Source of the DNA: JAUXFK01 sp034189035
GTDB taxonomy: Bacteria > Desulfobacterota > UBA8473
Assembly: GCA_034189035.1 (NCBI GenBank)
Contig: JAXHVA010000074.1
Span: 1-20,613 of the forward strand
Direction: 5' to 3'
Length of the DNA stretch: 20,613 nucleotides
The notes under the pieces are model-generated. The model saw nothing but the letters and a program-made list of their open reading frames with translations, did not search any database and was not told the origin of the DNA. Shown one piece after another: positions 6,091-15,149 of the stretch (its first letter is position 1; every line of letters begins with the position of its first letter). Both the position numbers and the translations under genes were made by a program.

Positions 6091-8181
6091 CTATCCCTTA
6101 AGATTATCTTCCAATGCATCTTTACGACTAAGTTTGATCCGCCCAGCTTCATCGATATCAATAACCTTAACAGGGACTTCATCCCCTTCATTGATGACAT
6201 CCCTTACGTTTCTGACTCTTTCTTTTGATAACTGAGAGATATGTAGCAGTCCATCAACCCTAGGAAGAATCTCGACAAAGGCCCCAAAGTTAGTGATCTT
6301 CTTCACCTTTCCCATGTAAATTTCGTCTACTTGAACCTCCTGACAGAGGTCTTTAATCATCCTAAGTGCACTGTCACTGGCTGCACTGTCAGTAGAGACG
6401 ATACTTACCTTCCCTGAGTCCTCAACATCTATCTTTACCCCTGTCTTTTCAACTATCTGCCTGATAACCTTCCCGCCGGGGCCAATGATATCTCGAATCT
6501 TCTCGGGATTAACCTCAATCGTAACAATCCTTGGAGCGTAATCCGAAAGAGACTCCCTTGGTCTTTCAATAGTAGCCTCCATCTTATCCAATATGTAAAG
6601 CCGTCCTTCTTTTGCCTGATAAAGAGCCTCCTGAAGGATATCTTTTGTAATCCCTCCTATCTTTATATCCATCTGAAGGGCTGTAATCCCATCCCTGGCA
6701 CCTGTAACCTTGAAGTCCATGTCACCCAGATGGTCTTCATCTCCTAAAATATCTGATAATATGATAATCTCTTCATCCTCCTTGATCAATCCCATTGCTA
6801 TCCCCCCTACAGGGGTTTTGATTGGAACTCCGGCATCCATTAGAGAGAGGGTACCACCGCAAACAGTAGCCATTGAAGATGAACCATTTGATTCCAAGAC
6901 TTCAGAGACAATCCTGATTGTATATGGGAAATCATCATTGGAAGGTAAAACACTGACGAGTGCTCTCTCAGCTAAAGCACCATGACCAATCTCTCTTCTA
7001 CTCGGGCCTCTTAAAAACTTGACTTCACCAACAGAATAAGGGGGAAAATTATAATGGAGCATGAAGGACTTATAGGAGTCTCCAAAAAGGGATTCAATCT
7101 TCTTTTCATCCGATGATGTGCCAAGGGTCGTTGCCACCATTACCTGGGTTTCACCCCTAGTAAACAAGGCCGATCCATGGGTCCTCGGCAGAATTCCAAC
7201 CTCAGATGTAATTGGCCTTATATCAGTAAATGCCCTGCCATCAATCCTCTTTTTCTCCGAGACGTACATTTGTCGGACCATTTTGGACTTTAATGCTTCA
7301 ATAATCCTCTCTATCTCTCCTTCTCTCCCTTCATACTCAGGCAATAATGCATCCGTGGTCTCATGTAAAATCTCATCAAATCTATGATATCTTTCAAGCT
7401 TCGTAGGGATTCTTATTGCCTCTTCTACCTTTTCTCTGGCAATATCCTCAACCCTCTCTTTGAAATCAGACTCTGTTTCCTCACCTTTACACTCTATCTT
7501 TGGCTTGCCTACGACCTCTTTTAACTCTTCCTGGATTGCAAGAATCGGCTGCAATGATTCTTGCCCATACCATATCGCCTCCAACACAACATCCTCAGGG
7601 AGCATATCAGCTTTGCCTTCTACCATAACAACCGCATTTCGAGTGCCAGCCACAAGGAGGTTCAGGTCACTCTCTTCCATCTGTGAATCTGTCGGATTAC
7701 AGACTAAACTGCCATCAATTCGTCCTATCCTAACACCTGCCAATGGGCCTTCAAAAGGGATACTAGAGACCTCTAAGGCAGCAGAAGCACCGATTATTGC
7801 AAGTGTATCCGGTTCATTCTCCTGATCCACAGATAAGACCGTTGCAATAATCTGTGTTTCAAAAAAGTACCCATTCGGGAAAAGGGGTCTTATTGGCCTG
7901 TCAATAAATCTTGAGGTCAGTATCTCCTTTTCACTCGGACGACCTTCTCGTTTAAAAAAACCGCCCGGTATTTTTCCTGCAGCATAATTCATCTCCTGAT
8001 AATCAACAGTTAAAGGCAGGAAATCACCCTCTTTCCTCAATTTATTATCTGTTGCTACTGTCACCAAAACCAATGTCTCTCCATAACTCACAAGGACTGA
8101 TCCACTTGCTTGTCTTGCTACTTTACCATATTCTATTGATAGAACCCTTCCATTTACTTCTGCACTCACTTTCTTTATCAT
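6091..8181 (-). CDS. pnp: Polynucleotide phosphorylase
   Basis: This 3'-5' exoribonuclease degrades RNA with phosphate to nucleoside diphosphates and is the core enzyme of the bacterial degradosome, active as a trimer. At 696 residues it has the family length and full domain order: RNase PH domain 1, a helical linker, RNase PH domain 2 with the catalytic segment GDEDHLGDMDFK (480-491; Asp483, Asp489 and Lys491 match E. coli Asp486, Asp492 and Lys494), a KH domain with the GPGG loop near 567, and an S1 domain ending near residue 690 (GKVKKITNFGAFVEI). AGGAGAC lies ahead of the ATG at 8181. It is the last gene of the rimP operon, 50 nt after rpsO, the usual pairing. I see no good intrinsic terminator between its stop and the TRL-like gene. 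Confidence 0.97.
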   Translation of the reverse strand: MIKKVSAEVNGRVLSIEYGKVARQASGSVLVSYGETLVLVTVATDNKLRKEGDFLPLTVDYQEMNYAAGKIPGGFFKREGRPSEKEILTSRFIDRPIRPLFPNGYFFETQIIATVLSVDQENEPDTLAIIGASAALEVSSIPFEGPLAGVRIGRIDGSLVCNPTDSQMEESDLNLLVAGTRNAVVMVEGKADMLPEDVVLEAIWYGQESLQPILAIQEELKEVVGKPKIECKGEETESDFKERVEDIAREKVEEAIRIPTKLERYHRFDEILHETTDALLPEYEGREGEIERIIEALKSKMVRQMYVSEKKRIDGRAFTDIRPITSEVGILPRTHGSALFTRGETQVMVATTLGTSSDEKKIESLFGDSYKSFMLHYNFPPYSVGEVKFLRGPSRREIGHGALAERALVSVLPSNDDFPYTIRIVSEVLESNGSSSMATVCGGTLSLMDAGVPIKTPVGGIAMGLIKEDEEIIILSDILGDEDHLGDMDFKVTGARDGITALQMDIKIGGITKDILQEALYQAKEGRLYILDKMEATIERPRESLSDYAPRIVTIEVNPEKIRDIIGPGGKVIRQIVEKTGVKIDVEDSGKVSIVSTDSAASDSALRMIKDLCQEVQVDEIYMGKVKKITNFGAFVEILPRVDGLLHISQLSKERVRNVRDVINEGDEVPVKVIDIDEAGRIKLSRKDALEDNLKG

Positions 8182-8231
8182 TTTTAATCTTGTCTCCTAA
8201 AAAATCTAATAAAAAGAAAAAGCAAAGATTC

Positions 8232-8498
8232 TTACTTTCTAATACCGAGTCTCTTGATGATGCCCCGATACCGTTCGACATCTTTCCCTTTTACATAATC
8301 CAACAATCGTCTTCTCCGGCTTACAAGTTTTAATAAACCTCGACGTGAATGATGATCCTTCTTGTGCACTTTAAAATGTTCGGTAAGATATCGTATCCGC
8401 TCACTCAACAAGGCAATCTGGACTTCTGGAGACCCAGTGTCGGTATCATGAATCTTGTATTCTCCGATAAGTTCTTGTTTTTTTTGAACGTCTAACAT
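8232..8498 (-). CDS. rpsO: 30S ribosomal protein S15
   Basis: This 88-residue primary 16S rRNA-binding protein helps fold the platform of the 30S subunit. The family motifs are all present: THDTDTGSPEVQIA-type segment (HDTDTGSPEVQIALLSERI, about 17-35), HFKVHKKDHHSRRGLL and the basic C-terminus RYRGIIKRLGIRK. Its length is within one residue of the usual 89. A GGGAG sequence precedes the ATG at 8498. The 125-nt gap from truB may hold its own promoter or translational operator, as known in E. coli, but I cannot point to a clear site. Confidence 0.97.
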   Translation of the reverse strand: MLDVQKKQELIGEYKIHDTDTGSPEVQIALLSERIRYLTEHFKVHKKDHHSRRGLLKLVSRRRRLLDYVKGKDVERYRGIIKRLGIRK

Positions 8499-8623
8499 TT
8501 CCCTATCACTCCCTTCTTATATTTACGTTTAACGTGCTTAAAGTGAGCTAAAGTGCCTAAACTTAGGTTATTGTATTGTTTATAAATATATGTTTTCTCC
8601 GATAGAATCTACTGGTTAGAATA

Positions 8624-9559
8624 TTACGCATTAAAAACACGAATCAACCTGAAAACCTTTCCTCGTCCATAATTCAAATCAGATAGAGGGTAACTTATCA
8701 AAGATTTTGCAACAGCAATCAACTCATCATTAAAGGTTGTAATCCTCAAGTTTTCTCCTGCATTAAAATGGGAGAGAGAAGCGGCTTTTAAATCATTAAA
8801 GAAAATCTGTCTGCCACATCGAATTATTCTCGCCAGATTCTCACCTACCTTTATCTGTGGAAAATCAACCAAAGCCCTGCTCAATGGAATTAACTTATCT
8901 TTGATCATCCCACCATTTACTAGATCTTGTAAGCTCTCTATAGAATAAGAATCGTTGATACGAAAGTTCCCACTTTTAATCCTTCTCAATTCAACAAGGT
9001 GGGCGCCACAACCCAACATATTCCCAAGATCAGCAGCCAGTGTTCTAATATATGTCCCCTTAGAGCATGATACAACAAACGAAACATAAGGCAAGTCGAT
9101 TCCTGACACAACGATCTTGTGAATACAGATATCTCTAGGTTCAATATCGATGTTTTTCCCCCTCCTTGCCAACTTATAAAGGGGGAGTCCCTTATGCTTT
9201 ATAGCTGAAAATACAGGTGGTTTTTGCTTAGTATGACCAACAAATTCATTAAATGTGTCAACTATTTTGTTTTGATCCTCCGGAATTGTAATGGATTCTC
9301 GAATCACTTTACCAGTCTGATCCTGAGTATCTGTCTCTATACCCAGTCTGAGACATGCTTCGTATTCCTTATCATCATCTATAAGAAACTGAACGATCTT
9401 GGTTGCTTCGTTTATGCAAATGGGAAGAACTCCTGTAGCCATTGGATCCAAAGTGCCTGTATGCCCTACCCTCTTTACATTTAGGACCCTTTTTACCCTC
9501 TTTACAACACCAAATGAAGTAATCCCAGAAGGTTTATCTATAATGAGGATCCCTTCCAT
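8624..9559 (-). CDS. truB: tRNA pseudouridine-55 synthase
   Basis: It converts U55 in the T loop of all elongator tRNAs to pseudouridine. The protein has 311 residues, with the start IIDKPSGITSF and the catalytic motif GHTGTLDPMATGVLP, in which Asp38 is the nucleophile. KPPVFSAIKHKGLPLYKLAR and CSKGTYIRTLAADLG are also typical TruB segments, and a PUA-like C-terminal region follows (about 235-311). The ATG at 9559 has only a weak AGG about 10 nt upstream and overlaps by 22 nt the end of a possible 55-codon ORF, so its translation may be coupled to that frame. Confidence 0.95.
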   Translation of the reverse strand: MEGILIIDKPSGITSFGVVKRVKRVLNVKRVGHTGTLDPMATGVLPICINEATKIVQFLIDDDKEYEACLRLGIETDTQDQTGKVIRESITIPEDQNKIVDTFNEFVGHTKQKPPVFSAIKHKGLPLYKLARRGKNIDIEPRDICIHKIVVSGIDLPYVSFVVSCSKGTYIRTLAADLGNMLGCGAHLVELRRIKSGNFRINDSYSIESLQDLVNGGMIKDKLIPLSRALVDFPQIKVGENLARIIRCGRQIFFNDLKAASLSHFNAGENLRITTFNDELIAVAKSLISYPLSDLNYGRGKVFRLIRVFNA

Positions 9560-9705
9560 CGAACAAGACCTATCAGTGTCCTTCCATATCCGGATATTTT
9601 CTCCTCGTGCTGAGTTCTTCCTAGGTCTTCACTCACAAAACGTATCAAAACATACACATCATTACTAACAATTATACAGACCTGTTCAGAAAAAAAATCT
9701 CTCAT
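9538..9705 (-). CDS. Possible 55-residue protein between rbfA and truB
   Basis: The 263-nt gap between rbfA and truB contains an uninterrupted 55-codon frame with an ATG at 9705 and a stop inside truB. It reads MRDFFSEQVCIIVSNDVY, a hydrophobic/charged alternation typical of beta strands, and later HEEKISGYGRTLIGLVRWKG. It shares an ATGA junction with another short open frame that has no start codon. I do not recognise a family; a small Sm-like or remnant RNA-binding fold would be a guess. Many genomes place a DHH/NrnA phosphoesterase gene here, and the frame does not show DHH motifs. It may be a real coupled small gene, a remnant, or chance. Confidence 0.3.
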   Translation of the reverse strand: MRDFFSEQVCIIVSNDVYVLIRFVSEDLGRTQHEEKISGYGRTLIGLVRWKGSSL

Positions 9706-9822
9706 TTATGAACCGGAAACCTCTTTGTGCCCTTTCCTTTTTTACTTCTGCCTTTACTATCCTTAATAACTAAGTCAGAAAGTTTTGTTCTTCTTTGTCG
9801 TATCTACTTATTTATTTTAGAC

Positions 9823-10179
9823 TTAATGATCATTCATGGGTTCTTTTAAACCCTTCAATATACTATCGATATAACTGCCGTATTCAAAGGAACTATCAAA
9901 CTTAAATTGAATATCTGGAATATATCGCATTTTCAGTCTCTTACCTAGCTTTTTTTTTATATAACTCGATGCGCTATTCAATCCTTTATTTGTCTGTGCT
10001 AGCTCCTTATCACCTCCAACCATACTGAAGAAGACCTTTGCGAGACGAAGATCATCACTCACTTTTACATCAGTTATTGTTACAAAACCAATCCTGGGGT
10101 CTTTAATCTCTCTTAAAAGCATCTGAGCGATCTCTTCCTTCAGTAAATCAGAAACTCTATCAGCTCTTTTGAAATCCAT
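9823..10179 (-). CDS. rbfA: 30S ribosome-binding factor A
   Basis: RbfA is a late maturation factor of the 30S subunit that binds near helix 1 and the decoding centre of 16S rRNA. The 118-residue length and the single type-II KH domain fit. Diagnostic stretches are RADRVSDLLKEEIAQML at the N-terminus, IKDPRIGFVTITDVKVSDDL, KVFFSMVG and RYIPDIQFKFDSSFEYG. It lies 24 nt after the DUF503 gene in the same operon. Confidence 0.95.
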   Translation of the reverse strand: MDFKRADRVSDLLKEEIAQMLLREIKDPRIGFVTITDVKVSDDLRLAKVFFSMVGGDKELAQTNKGLNSASSYIKKKLGKRLKMRYIPDIQFKFDSSFEYGSYIDSILKGLKEPMNDH

Positions 10180-10203
10180 TAGAGGTCACCCATACTCAAC
10201 TTT

Positions 10204-10491
10204 TTAACATTCCAGTATCTCTATCTCTGAATTAAGTATTTCTACAACGTTAAGTCTATCGATGAAGTTAATCATATTGTCCAAAGATGAATTTATATAT
10301 CTTTTGTCATTACCCACAGTACATAAACCAATCTGAGATCTTCTCCACTTATCATGATCCCCTACTTCAGCAGCAGACACATTGAACTTCTGTTTTACTC
10401 GCTCAAGAATCTTCTTTAAAATCCGACGTTTTCCCTTTAATGAAGAATTGTCGTGTATTACAATATCCAAATAACAGATACCGATAATCAT
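10204..10491 (-). CDS. DUF503 (YlxP-like) protein
   Basis: A 95-residue protein with the DUF503 pattern: strand MIIGICYLDIVIHD, then SLKGKRRILKKILERVKQKF, then NVSAAEVGDHDKWRRSQIGL and a C-terminal helix. The family (YlxP in Bacillus) is regularly found between infB and rbfA, and its role is linked to ribosome biogenesis only by that context. It sits 32 nt after infB and 24 nt before rbfA, so co-transcription is near certain. The ribosome binding site is weak (GAG about 10 nt ahead). Confidence 0.9.
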   Translation of the reverse strand: MIIGICYLDIVIHDNSSLKGKRRILKKILERVKQKFNVSAAEVGDHDKWRRSQIGLCTVGNDKRYINSSLDNMINFIDRLNVVEILNSEIEILEC

Positions 10492-10523
10492 CTTAAAAGC
10501 TCAACAGCTCTTATTATCTCAAC

Positions 10524-13025
10524 TTATAGCCTTGGTAATATCTTCTCATAGGTATAAGATTCAATGATATCATCGAGTTTCACATCATTAAAGTTTTCCA
10601 TCCCAATTCCACATTCATAACCGGACTGCACCTCTCTCACATCGTCTTTAAACCTCTTGAGAGAAGATATCTTCCCCTCGTAAATCACAACATTATCCCT
10701 CAATAAACGAGCATTTTCACCCTTTATAATCTTCCCATCATGAACAAAACTGCCGGCTATTGTACCAATCTTTGAGACTTTAAATATATCTCTTACCTGA
10801 GCCCTTCCTAGAGTCTTTTCTTCAAATTGAGGTTCTAACAGGCCTTCCATAGCCTTCTTAACATCAGATATCATGTCATATATAATGCTATAAAACCTGA
10901 TACTCACTTTCTCCTGTTCAGCCATTTGTTGGACTTTTGGATCGGATTTAACGTTAAATCCGATGATTATGGCATTAGAAGCTGAGGCCAGCATCACGTC
11001 AGATTCATTTATAGCACCAACTGAACTATGAATAACGATTACCTTTATAGTATCAGTGCTTAGCTCCAGTAATGCATTTATAAGGGCTTCAACAGATCCC
11101 TGCACATCTGCCTTGATAATCACATTTAACTCTTTTACATCTCCCTCTTGAATCTTTGCATAAAGCTCTTCCAGTGTGATCTTACTTGCCTTAGCAAGTT
11201 CAATTTCCCTCTTCTTTTGCTGTCTAAACATTGCTACCTGTCTTGCTTTCTTCTCATCCTCTACTACGATGAAGCTATCCCCAGCCTCTGGTACTCCAGC
11301 AAGTCCAATAACTTCTATAGGCATTGATGGTTTTACTTGATCTACCTTTTCTCCCTTTTCATTAATCAGTGCCCTTATCTTCCCAAAGTTCATACCCGCC
11401 ACAAATGGGTTACCAGTCTTTAAAGTCCCCTCTTGGATAAGTACAGTAGCTACAGGCCCTCTCCCTTTATCCAGCTTTGCCTCAATAACAATTCCTCTGG
11501 CCGATTTGTTAGGATTCGCCTTTAGCTCCAAAACTTCAGCCTGTAATAAGACAAGTTCCAAAAGATCATCTATCCCCTGTTTCTTCTTAGCAGAAACCTC
11601 TACAAAGATAGTCTCGCCACCCAATTCTTCCGGAATAAGTTCGTATTCCATGAGGTCTCTCTTAACCTTTTCTATATCCGCATTGGCTTTGTCAATCTTA
11701 TTAATAGCCACCATTAATGTCACACATGCAGCCTTTGCATGATTAATGGCCTCAACTGTTTGCCCCATAACACCATCATCAGCCGCAATAACCAAGATTA
11801 CAATATCTGTAACATGCGCTCCCCGAGCCCGCATTGCTGTAAATGCTTCATGTCCTGGTGTATCCAAAAAGACGATCTCCCCTTTTAGCAGTTTTACATG
11901 ATATGCTCCGATGTGCTGAGTAATACCCCCGCTTTCTTTATCTATTACATTCGTTTCACGTATGGCATCCAGAAGAGAGGTTTTACCATGATCCACATGT
12001 CCCATTACAGTAACAACGGGTGGTCTATGAACCAATTCCTCAATGGGGTCTTCCGTTCTTTCTAAAATATCCTCCTGTATTGGTACACTCTCAACCGAAT
12101 AAGAAAATTCTCCGGCAATTAAAGATGCTGTATCAAGCTCCAGAGGTTGATTAATCGTAGCAACGACTCCAATGTCTAATAATTTCTTTATGACCTCCCC
12201 GACCTTCACACCCATTTTCTTAGCCAGCTCACCAACCGTTATCGTCTCCAATATCTTTATTTTTCTCTTTATTGCCTTTGGAAGCGTAATTTCTGTCTTC
12301 TTCACCTTTTTAACTTGGGCCTTCTTTCTTGCACGAGCCCTAGAAGTTGCAGAATAGACATCTTTTTCTTCATATAAATGCCTTTTCCAATCCTCTTCCT
12401 TCTTCTTATATACCACTTTTCTCTTGGGTGGTTTTCCGCTTGGTAAGGCTTCATCCTTTTTCTTTGCCTTCTCTTTTTCAGGCTCTTGCTCTTTCTTAGC
12501 TTCAGGCTGTTTCAACTCCTTATGCTTTACTTCGGGCTCTTTTTTTGCTTCAAGCTCCTGTTGTACTTCAGGCTCTTGTTGTGCTTTTCGAGCAGGTCTA
12601 ATGCTCACGGGTTTGATTACTTCTTTCTCCGGTTCAACTTCTTTCTTTTTCTCAGTATCCGTTTTCTTCGTTTTAACTTCTTTCGGGACAACCAGGAAAG
12701 GGGATGATGGCTTCTCAATGGTGAATATTTCTCTCTTCTGCGTTTCTACCACAGGGGCTTCAACCTCATGTAAGTCAGCCTCGGTCGAGGCTACTTCTGG
12801 CTGGATTATCTTTTTTACCCTTCTTCTTATAACTGTAGGTTTTACTCTCTTTTCAGTAATTCTCTTAGCTCTAGCCTCGACAATACTACTTTTAACTCCC
12901 TCAACTTCTTCGTCTGGAACAGAACTCATATGATTCTTGACCATTATGCCTTGGTTCTTTAGCTCATCTATGATTTCATTATTTGTCATTCCTAACTCTT
13001 GAGCCAACTTATACACTCTAACCAT
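10524..13025 (-). CDS. infB: Translation initiation factor IF-2
   Basis: IF-2 is a GTPase that brings fMet-tRNA to the 30S subunit and promotes subunit joining. The protein has 833 residues. An N-terminal IF2N module (VYKLAQELGMTNNEIIDEL) is followed by a long charged linker rich in Glu, Lys and Pro (about 90-235) and a second IF2N module (TVGELAKKMGVKVGEVIKKL). The GTPase domain then shows G1 GHVDHGKT at 342-349, FLDTPGHEAF, NKID and a SAKK motif. Domains II, III and C2 follow to the end. I start it at the ATG at 13025, with GGGGGAAAG directly ahead, rather than the TTG at 13037. Position after nusA is canonical. Confidence 0.97.
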   Translation of the reverse strand: MVRVYKLAQELGMTNNEIIDELKNQGIMVKNHMSSVPDEEVEGVKSSIVEARAKRITEKRVKPTVIRRRVKKIIQPEVASTEADLHEVEAPVVETQKREIFTIEKPSSPFLVVPKEVKTKKTDTEKKKEVEPEKEVIKPVSIRPARKAQQEPEVQQELEAKKEPEVKHKELKQPEAKKEQEPEKEKAKKKDEALPSGKPPKRKVVYKKKEEDWKRHLYEEKDVYSATSRARARKKAQVKKVKKTEITLPKAIKRKIKILETITVGELAKKMGVKVGEVIKKLLDIGVVATINQPLELDTASLIAGEFSYSVESVPIQEDILERTEDPIEELVHRPPVVTVMGHVDHGKTSLLDAIRETNVIDKESGGITQHIGAYHVKLLKGEIVFLDTPGHEAFTAMRARGAHVTDIVILVIAADDGVMGQTVEAINHAKAACVTLMVAINKIDKANADIEKVKRDLMEYELIPEELGGETIFVEVSAKKKQGIDDLLELVLLQAEVLELKANPNKSARGIVIEAKLDKGRGPVATVLIQEGTLKTGNPFVAGMNFGKIRALINEKGEKVDQVKPSMPIEVIGLAGVPEAGDSFIVVEDEKKARQVAMFRQQKKREIELAKASKITLEELYAKIQEGDVKELNVIIKADVQGSVEALINALLELSTDTIKVIVIHSSVGAINESDVMLASASNAIIIGFNVKSDPKVQQMAEQEKVSIRFYSIIYDMISDVKKAMEGLLEPQFEEKTLGRAQVRDIFKVSKIGTIAGSFVHDGKIIKGENARLLRDNVVIYEGKISSLKRFKDDVREVQSGYECGIGMENFNDVKLDDIIESYTYEKILPRL

Positions 13026-13090
13026 TCTTTCCCCCAAAAGTTAATTGACCTTTAATGCGTCACCTTGATTCTTGTCCTCACCATCTACAA

Positions 13091-14365
13091 TTATATCTTT
13101 TCCGAAGCTGTATCACTTCGGTTTAAATCCACTTTTTCGAGATATTCCTTGGCAGCTGTCTTAATCATACCCGCTCTTTTCTCGCCGATACCTTCTATCT
13201 TTGTCAGTTCATCCATACTTGCGCTGACAATGTCATGTGCAGAAAAAAAACCTTGATTGAATAGGGCATCCGCTGTAGATTCCCCTACATTTGGTATCTC
13301 GACAAGTGATTTATGTGCTTTTTCAGATATTCCCGCAACTTTCGATTCACTTTTGATATCTATCTTCCAACCTGTAAGCCTGGCAGCTAAACGGACGTTT
13401 TGTCCCCTTTTCCCTATAGCTAAAGATAACTGATCATCAGCAACAATGACTTCCATTGTATGAGATGCTTCGTCTAGTATAACCTCGGAAATTTCAGATG
13501 GAGCCAATGCATTACAAACAAATTTGGCGGCATCCTCTGTCCATTGCAATATATCTATCCTTTCTCCACACAACTCGTGAACTACACTTCTGACTCGTGA
13601 ACCCTTTATGCCCACACAGGCTCCAACTGGATCAATATCAGAATCCTCAGAAAAAACTGCTATTTTTGCTCTGCTACCTGGTTCTCTAGCAGCCCCTTTA
13701 ATCTCTACGATCCCCTCAAAAACTTCAGGAACTTCAACCTCAAAGAGCTTTATAAGCAGCCCAGGATGAGTCCTAGACAAGATTATCTGTGTTCCCTTCG
13801 GAGATTTAAAGACGTCCAATATGTATGCTTTAATTCGATCTCCCTGATGATAATTCTCCTTTGGAATCTGTTCCTGGGGTGGAATGAGAGCTTCTCCTCT
13901 TCCTAAACTAACAATGATATTCCCCCTATCATAACGGTGGAAAATTCCAGATATCAAATCTCCTTTTCTGTCTTTGTATTCATTATAGATATTCTCTGAC
14001 TCAGCATCCCTAACCCTTTGAATTATAATCTGTTTTGCAATTTGGGCCGAAATTCTGTCTAATCTTTCAACATTCATCTTTACACCTAGGCTATCACCAA
14101 TTTCAACCTCGGGGTCCAGTTCAAGTGCTTCTTCTCTCGATATCTCTGAGTAGGGATCTTTTACTTTATCCACTACAGATTTAAATTCAAACAGCTCGAC
14201 CTCACCCAGTTCTTCATTAAAATGGGCTTCAATACCTTGATGGAAACCGAATTTTTTTCTGGCTGCAGTCAATACTGCTGCTTCGAGTGCTTCTATTAGT
14301 ATCTCCCGATTAATACCTTTCGTTTTCCCAACCTCATCTATTATACGGGTCAGGTTTGCAATCAT
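13091..14365 (-). CDS. nusA: Transcription termination/antitermination factor NusA
   Basis: NusA binds RNA polymerase and nascent RNA and sets pausing, termination and antitermination. The 424 residues comprise the N-terminal polymerase-binding domain (about 1-130), an S1 domain (about 135-200) and two KH domains (CVGIKGSRVRSVVHEL, then AIGKRGQNVRLAARLTGW). A helix-hairpin-helix segment near 360-415 (IPNVGESTADALF, KIEGIGEKRAGMI) stands where E. coli carries its larger acidic repeats. GGAGG lies 7 nt before the ATG at 14365. It sits 35 nt after rimP and 65 nt ahead of infB. Confidence 0.97.
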   Translation of the reverse strand: MIANLTRIIDEVGKTKGINREILIEALEAAVLTAARKKFGFHQGIEAHFNEELGEVELFEFKSVVDKVKDPYSEISREEALELDPEVEIGDSLGVKMNVERLDRISAQIAKQIIIQRVRDAESENIYNEYKDRKGDLISGIFHRYDRGNIIVSLGRGEALIPPQEQIPKENYHQGDRIKAYILDVFKSPKGTQIILSRTHPGLLIKLFEVEVPEVFEGIVEIKGAAREPGSRAKIAVFSEDSDIDPVGACVGIKGSRVRSVVHELCGERIDILQWTEDAAKFVCNALAPSEISEVILDEASHTMEVIVADDQLSLAIGKRGQNVRLAARLTGWKIDIKSESKVAGISEKAHKSLVEIPNVGESTADALFNQGFFSAHDIVSASMDELTKIEGIGEKRAGMIKTAAKEYLEKVDLNRSDTASEKI

Positions 14366-14400
14366 TTTGAACCTCCGATTATTGTTGAACAGTACTCAGC

Positions 14401-14859
14401 CTAAAACTCATACTCCAAATTTGCTTTTGCTATTTTGTTGAAAGGCAAACTGACGATTTCAACTCCAGTATCGATTGTAACTAGTCCTTCTGAGTAATCC
14501 AAAAGTCTTCCTTTGAAATTCTTCCTGCTCCCTATAGGATCGTGGGTCTTTATCTTAATCAATCTACCATTATATTTTGCAAAATCTTTCTCCTTCTTCA
14601 AAGGCCTATCAAGTCCTGGAGATGATACTTCTAATACAAATGGATGTGAAATCAACTCATATATATCGATCAGATGACTGAGTTGAGAACTGATATTAGC
14701 ACAATCGTCGATTGTCACTCCACCTTCTTTATCTATATAGAGTCTCAACACCCATCCTTTGTCTTCTCTCCTATATTCAATATCTACAATCTCCATGCCC
14801 TCTGCTATGACAACAGGATTAGCGATACTCTCTATAGAACCCAAAATATTGTCAGGCAT
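14401..14859 (-). CDS. rimP: Ribosome maturation factor RimP
   Basis: RimP assists 30S assembly, especially of the S12 region. The protein has 152 residues, with an N-terminal alpha/beta domain (ESIANPVVIAEGMEIVDIEY, then WVLRLYIDKEGGVTIDDCA) and a C-terminal SH3-like barrel (KIKTHDPIG, GRLLDYSEGLVTI). The core motif FVLEVSSPGLDRPL is intact. The frame stays open to 14919, but that extension runs through a strong intrinsic terminator at 14895-14924 and has no homologous character, so the ATG at 14859 is the better start. The ribosome binding site is weak. It is the first protein gene of the operon that ends with pnp. Confidence 0.93.
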   Translation of the reverse strand: MPDNILGSIESIANPVVIAEGMEIVDIEYRREDKGWVLRLYIDKEGGVTIDDCANISSQLSHLIDIYELISHPFVLEVSSPGLDRPLKKEKDFAKYNGRLIKIKTHDPIGSRKNFKGRLLDYSEGLVTIDTGVEIVSLPFNKIAKANLEYEF

Positions 14860-14894
14860 TTTCAACTCATAAAAGATGGAATTTTTGAATAAAC

Positions 14895-14924
14895 AAAAAA
14901 AGTGGGCTTGTAAGCCCACTTTTT
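14895..14924 (-). terminator. Strong intrinsic terminator between tRNA-Gly and rimP
   Basis: AGTGGGCTT pairs with AAGCCCACT (14901-14920), with A runs on one side and T runs on the other, so it can work in both directions. Read on the minus strand, a 9-bp G/C-rich stem is followed by six T. It lies about 36 nt upstream of the rimP ATG, leaving too little room for a separate rimP promoter after it. It either ends the tRNA transcript with partial read-through or acts as an attenuator. Confidence 0.85.
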
Positions 14925-14949
14925 AGTGAACTTTCTAATACTTTTAAAT

Positions 14950-14978
14950 TTCATAACACAAATATACATAATTTGCAA
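14950..14978 (-). promoter_or_regulatory. Weak candidate promoter for the rimP operon
   Basis: Minus-strand TTGCAA (14973-14978) and TATGAA (14950-14955) are separated by 17 nt, each with 4 of 6 consensus bases. If real, its transcript would pass through the terminator before rimP. Confidence 0.25.
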
Positions 14979-15038
14979 GATAAAATGCTTCTACAAAAAA
15001 GGCAGATTATTATTCTCGCATCTTTGTGTTAATGAAAT

Positions 15039-15114
15039 TGGAGCGGGCAACGGGGCTCGAACCCGCGACACCAAGCTTGGGAAGCTTGTACTCTACCAAC
15101 TGAGCTATGCCCGC
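15039..15114 (-). tRNA. tRNA-Gly, anticodon CCC
   Basis: The minus strand folds into a full cloverleaf. Acceptor GCGGGCA pairs with TGCCCGC; the D arm is GCTC/GAGT with loop AGTTGGTA. The anticodon stem CAAGC/GCTTG encloses TTCCCAA, giving anticodon CCC, and the T arm GCGGG/CCCGT encloses TTCGAGC. The discriminator is T, as usual for bacterial tRNA-Gly, and CCA is encoded (15039-15041). It reads GGG codons. It lies directly upstream of the rimP operon on the same strand. Confidence 0.95.
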
Positions 15115-15149
15115 TCAATGACGGCTTTACAACCTCTATATCACCTAAT

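Noticed and set aside
9705..9805. Lys/Arg-rich short frame reading KDSKGRSKKGKGTKRF upstream of the 55-codon ORF
   Set aside because: It is open for only about 34 codons and has no ATG, GTG or TTG start in frame; kept only as context.
12424..12933. 169-codon plus-strand frame rich in Ser and Phe
   Set aside because: It is the antisense shadow of the Glu/Lys-rich linker of infB.
14860..14919. N-terminal extension of rimP
   Set aside because: It runs through the intrinsic terminator hairpin and has no RimP-like sequence; the ATG at 14859 gives the family's usual start.
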